This document shows, one piece after another, positions 61,910 through 64,000 of a stretch of DNA of 64,000 nt. The translations under genes were made by a program, and so were the position numbers. The notes under the pieces are model-generated. The model did not search any database. It saw nothing but the letters and a program-made list of their open reading frames with translations, and had not been told where the DNA came from. Origin of the DNA: Spirosoma terrae. GTDB lineage: Bacteria > Bacteroidota > Bacteroidia > Cytophagales > Spirosomataceae. The number at the start of each line of letters is the position of its first letter. Positions within the stretch are counted from its first letter, which is position 1. Location: positions 1-64,000 of the forward strand of contig NZ_JAAFZH010000001.1 of NCBI RefSeq assembly GCF_010435915.1, in the 5' to 3' direction.

Positions 61910-63364
61910 TTAAATTGTTTTTGCCTGTTCGATAGCCATTCGGAGGGCGGCCAGTTTGTTATGCACTTCCTGCAGTTCGCTTTCTACGACCGATTTAGCA
62001 ACAACACCCGCTCCGGCCTGGTAGTAAAGCGTGTTGTCTTTACTCATAAACGTGCGGATCATAATGCAATGGTTGAATTCGCCATCGAAACCCATATAAC
62101 CAATGCTACCGGCATAGAAACTTCGGCTCAGATTTTCGTAGCGATCAATCAGTTGCATGGCCATATGCTTTGGCGCACCGGATAACGTACCGGCGGGGAA
62201 GGTTTCGGCCACAATCTGTAGCGGATCGGCGTCAGGCGTAAGATCACCCACTACTTTTGAGACCAAGTGAATGACGTGGGAGTAGTACTGAACTTCTTTG
62301 AAAGTTTCTACTTTCACTACGTCGCAGTTACGGCTTAAGTCATTACGGGCCAGATCGACGAGCATGACGTGTTCGGCCGATTCTTTCGGATCGTCGTATA
62401 ATTTTTGGGCCAGTTCGGCGTCGTGAAGATCGTCGCCCGTGCGCCGGAAGGTTCCAGCAATAGGGTAAATGGTTGCCTGACGATTTTTGACAACAATTTG
62501 AGATTCAGGCGAAGAGCCGAACAGTCTGTAGTTACCGTAATCGAAATAAAATAAGTAAGGTGATGGATTGAGCGACCGCAAGGCGCGGTAAACATTAAAT
62601 TCATCGCCAATGAACGGCGTGGAAAAACGACGGGACAAGACAATCTGAAAGACATCGCCCCGCTGGCAGTGATCTTTCCCTTTCTGAATAACCCCTCTGA
62701 ACTCGTCGTCGGTAAAGTTGGATTGCTCAGGGCCAGCGGTACTGAACGAGTAGGTAGGATAATTACGCCCGGTAATCAGATCGCTGATGTAGTCGAGACG
62801 ATTTTCAGTATCCTCGTTGGCTGACTCCGAATCGACGTTACTCAAATAGCTGTGTTCAAAGAGATAGAGTTCGTCTTTGAAATGATTGATAGCTAACACG
62901 TAACGATAAACGGTAAAGACCGCTGCCGGAATCTGATTCTCGGTAGGTACAGGTGCCTGAAGAGTTATGTCTTCAAAGCTTTGAACCGCCGGATAGCCAA
63001 AATAACCGAATAAGCCATTGGTAATGAAAGGAAAAGGGAGCTTTTCGTGCTGGAAACTGTCTTTAAATTGCTGGAGTGCATCAACCATTTCCCTATTTTC
63101 TGATAACTCCCGAGTCTGCTCCTCCCTCCCCGGCATCTGGACCGTCAGTCTCCCTTTATCGTAGGAGAACCGGGCAACGGGATCGAAGGCGATGTATGAA
63201 AAGCTATTGTCATTGCCATGATAGTCAGAGCTTTCCAAAAGGATGCTATTCAGAAAGCGATCCCGAATCCGTAAATAAATACTAACGGGGGTGATGATGT
63301 CGGCCAGCATCCGTTTATAACGGGTTGTGACGCGGTACGTGGTTTGAGCTGTGAGGGTTGGCAT
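61910..63364 (-). CDS. trpE: Anthranilate synthase component I
   Basis: The 484-residue chorismate enzyme has the tryptophan feedback motif LLES (residues 42-45). Catalytic-domain blocks are GDVFQIVLSRRFSTPF, NPSPYLFYFDYG, YPIAGTFRRTGDD, EHVMLVDLARNDLSRNC and TFPAGTLSGAPKHMAMQLID. It makes anthranilate from chorismate. It is the first structural gene of the trp operon, behind an attenuator. The feedback motif and attenuator together predict control at both the enzyme and the transcript level. Confidence 0.97.
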   Translation of the reverse strand: MPTLTAQTTYRVTTRYKRMLADIITPVSIYLRIRDRFLNSILLESSDYHGNDNSFSYIAFDPVARFSYDKGRLTVQMPGREEQTRELSENREMVDALQQFKDSFQHEKLPFPFITNGLFGYFGYPAVQSFEDITLQAPVPTENQIPAAVFTVYRYVLAINHFKDELYLFEHSYLSNVDSESANEDTENRLDYISDLITGRNYPTYSFSTAGPEQSNFTDDEFRGVIQKGKDHCQRGDVFQIVLSRRFSTPFIGDEFNVYRALRSLNPSPYLFYFDYGNYRLFGSSPESQIVVKNRQATIYPIAGTFRRTGDDLHDAELAQKLYDDPKESAEHVMLVDLARNDLSRNCDVVKVETFKEVQYYSHVIHLVSKVVGDLTPDADPLQIVAETFPAGTLSGAPKHMAMQLIDRYENLSRSFYAGSIGYMGFDGEFNHCIMIRTFMSKDNTLYYQAGAGVVAKSVVESELQEVHNKLAALRMAIEQAKTI

Positions 63365-63383
63365 AATCGGAGTTAATTGTAAG

Positions 63384-63420
63384 ACAAAAAAGAAGGCTCA
63401 CCGGGATGACGGTGAGCCTT
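63384..63420 (-). terminator. trp operon attenuator terminator
   Basis: On the minus strand AAGGCTCACCG-tcatcc-CGGTGAGCCTT (63393-63420) is followed by TTTTTTG. It lies between the leader peptide and trpE, about 20 bases before the trpE ATG. Its upstream arm (GGCTCACC) can alternatively pair with GGTTGCC near 63449-63455. Confidence 0.9.
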
Positions 63421-63457
63421 TATAAAATTTGCTGGTGAACAACAATAGCGGCAACCC

Positions 63458-63493
63458 TCATCCCCAATGAGAAGAGTGCCACCACCAAATCAT
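63458..63493 (-). CDS. trpL: trp operon leader peptide
   Basis: This 11-residue frame reads MIWWWHSSHWG. It has four Trp codons, three of them consecutive, and ends with TGA at 63458, 38 bases before the terminator hairpin. A run of Trp codons ahead of a terminator and trpE is the hallmark of ribosome-mediated attenuation. The Trp-codon segment (ATTTGGTGGTG) can pair with CACCAGCAAAT (63427-63437, one mismatch), and GTGGCA with TGCCGC (63448-63453). These fit segments 1 and 2. Confidence 0.9.
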   Translation of the reverse strand: MIWWWHSSHWG

Positions 63494-63592
63494 GTTATTT
63501 ACCGAACGATTCATTGTTTCTATATATGTATGTCAGGGGTAGACGGTCTTAGCCGTTACATTCTGAACACTTTATCAAAGTCAAATTCCGTG

Positions 63593-63666
63593 TCGGGGTG
63601 GCGGGATTCGAACCCACGACCTCTACGTCCCGAACGTAGCGCGCTACCAGGCTGCGCTACACCCCG
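63593..63666 (-). tRNA. tRNA-Pro (anticodon CGG)
   Basis: The minus strand folds as a tRNA. The acceptor is CGGGGTG/CACCCCG, the D arm is GTAGCGCAGCCTGGTAGCGC, and the anticodon stem CTACG/CGTAG has loop TTCGGGA, giving anticodon CGG. The T arm is GTGGGTTCGAATCCCGC and the discriminator base is A. CCA is not encoded. It reads CCG proline codons and lies about 100 bases upstream of the trp leader. Confidence 0.95.
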
Positions 63667-64000
63667 AAGGCTGGACGCAAAGATAAAACGATTGTTTTGA
63701 TATGGACAAGTGGGATAAGGCTTTTTCTCATAAAAAGTAAGACGTATAACCTACTACGTATAGTTTGGTGACGACTAAAAAGGGGCGAGAAGTCTATAAA
63801 ATCAAATTTGACTATGCTATTGCTTTACGGAGCGTACTATGTAATCATGCGCATCATAGATGTAAAATGACACATATTATAAAATAAGTATATGTTTTTT
63901 TTAATGGGTAAATAATAGTTGCCATTTAAAAAATTTAAATATGAGAATTCTAACAATTGAGAGGGTGGATCTATTATTACGATGCGTTTTGGGGGATTTT
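63667..64000. other. AT-rich intergenic end of window
   Basis: I see no gene, RNA or convincing promoter in this stretch. It is AT-rich, with runs of A and T around 63880-63945, and probably leads to a gene outside the window. Confidence 0.5.

Overview
The window reads as chromosomal DNA of a Bacteroidota bacterium, most likely a Cytophagales member close to Spirosoma or its relatives. The evidence is a GldJ-type gliding lipoprotein, a DUF4175 protein, LVIVD-repeat and META-like lipoproteins, a SusC-type signature inside an alpha-2-macroglobulin, many 'SC' lipoprotein signals, and promoters of the Bacteroidota type (TAnnTTTG, repeatedly TATCTTTG). Genes show no strong Shine-Dalgarno pattern and several appear to start with TTG. 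No prophage, insertion sequence or CRISPR array was seen.

Layout. Positions 28-5139 hold a secreted TPR protein, an AT-rich intergenic region with at least 12 DnaA-box-like 9-mers (a strong oriC candidate), a zinc-ribbon methyltransferase and mnmG (gidA), with a parS-like site just upstream of mnmG. Positions 5295-14528 carry DUF4175, a small conserved protein, comF, gldJ-like and mfd. Positions 14633-17635 carry a barnase/barstar-like pair and a three-gene set (ring-cleaving dioxygenase, MhqD-like hydrolase, muconolactone-isomerase-like protein) behind two operator-like palindromes. Then follow pdhA, recF and a TetR-TolC-HlyD-RND efflux operon (20345-27273). Positions 27395-33100 hold single genes including a metallophosphoesterase, a dienelactone hydrolase, a gamma-glutamylcyclotransferase and typA, plus a 119-bp long inverted repeat.

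Positions 33769-41166 (minus strand) form an envelope cluster: an ECF sigma factor, a membrane-anchored protein with a C-terminal beta-barrel-like part, and lipoproteins including an inhibitory-type serpin translationally coupled to two META-like lipoproteins and one lipocalin-like lipoprotein. Five kilobases further on, on the plus strand, lies a 2150-residue alpha-2-macroglobulin with an intact thioester motif and a SusC-like segment at the expected bait position. Together these suggest a surface protease-defence neighbourhood. Between them lie a Tat-exported sugar isomerase-like protein and a large haem-binding HEAT-repeat dehydrogenase-like protein.

Positions 55027-63493 (minus strand) contain a complete tryptophan pathway, trpE-trpG-(methyltransferase)-trpD-trpC-trpF-trpB-trpA, followed by hisIE. 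It is preceded by an unannotated-type leader peptide, MIWWWHSSHWG, and an intrinsic terminator: a classical attenuator. A tRNA-Pro(CGG) gene lies upstream. Two palindromic intergenic elements sit inside this operon.
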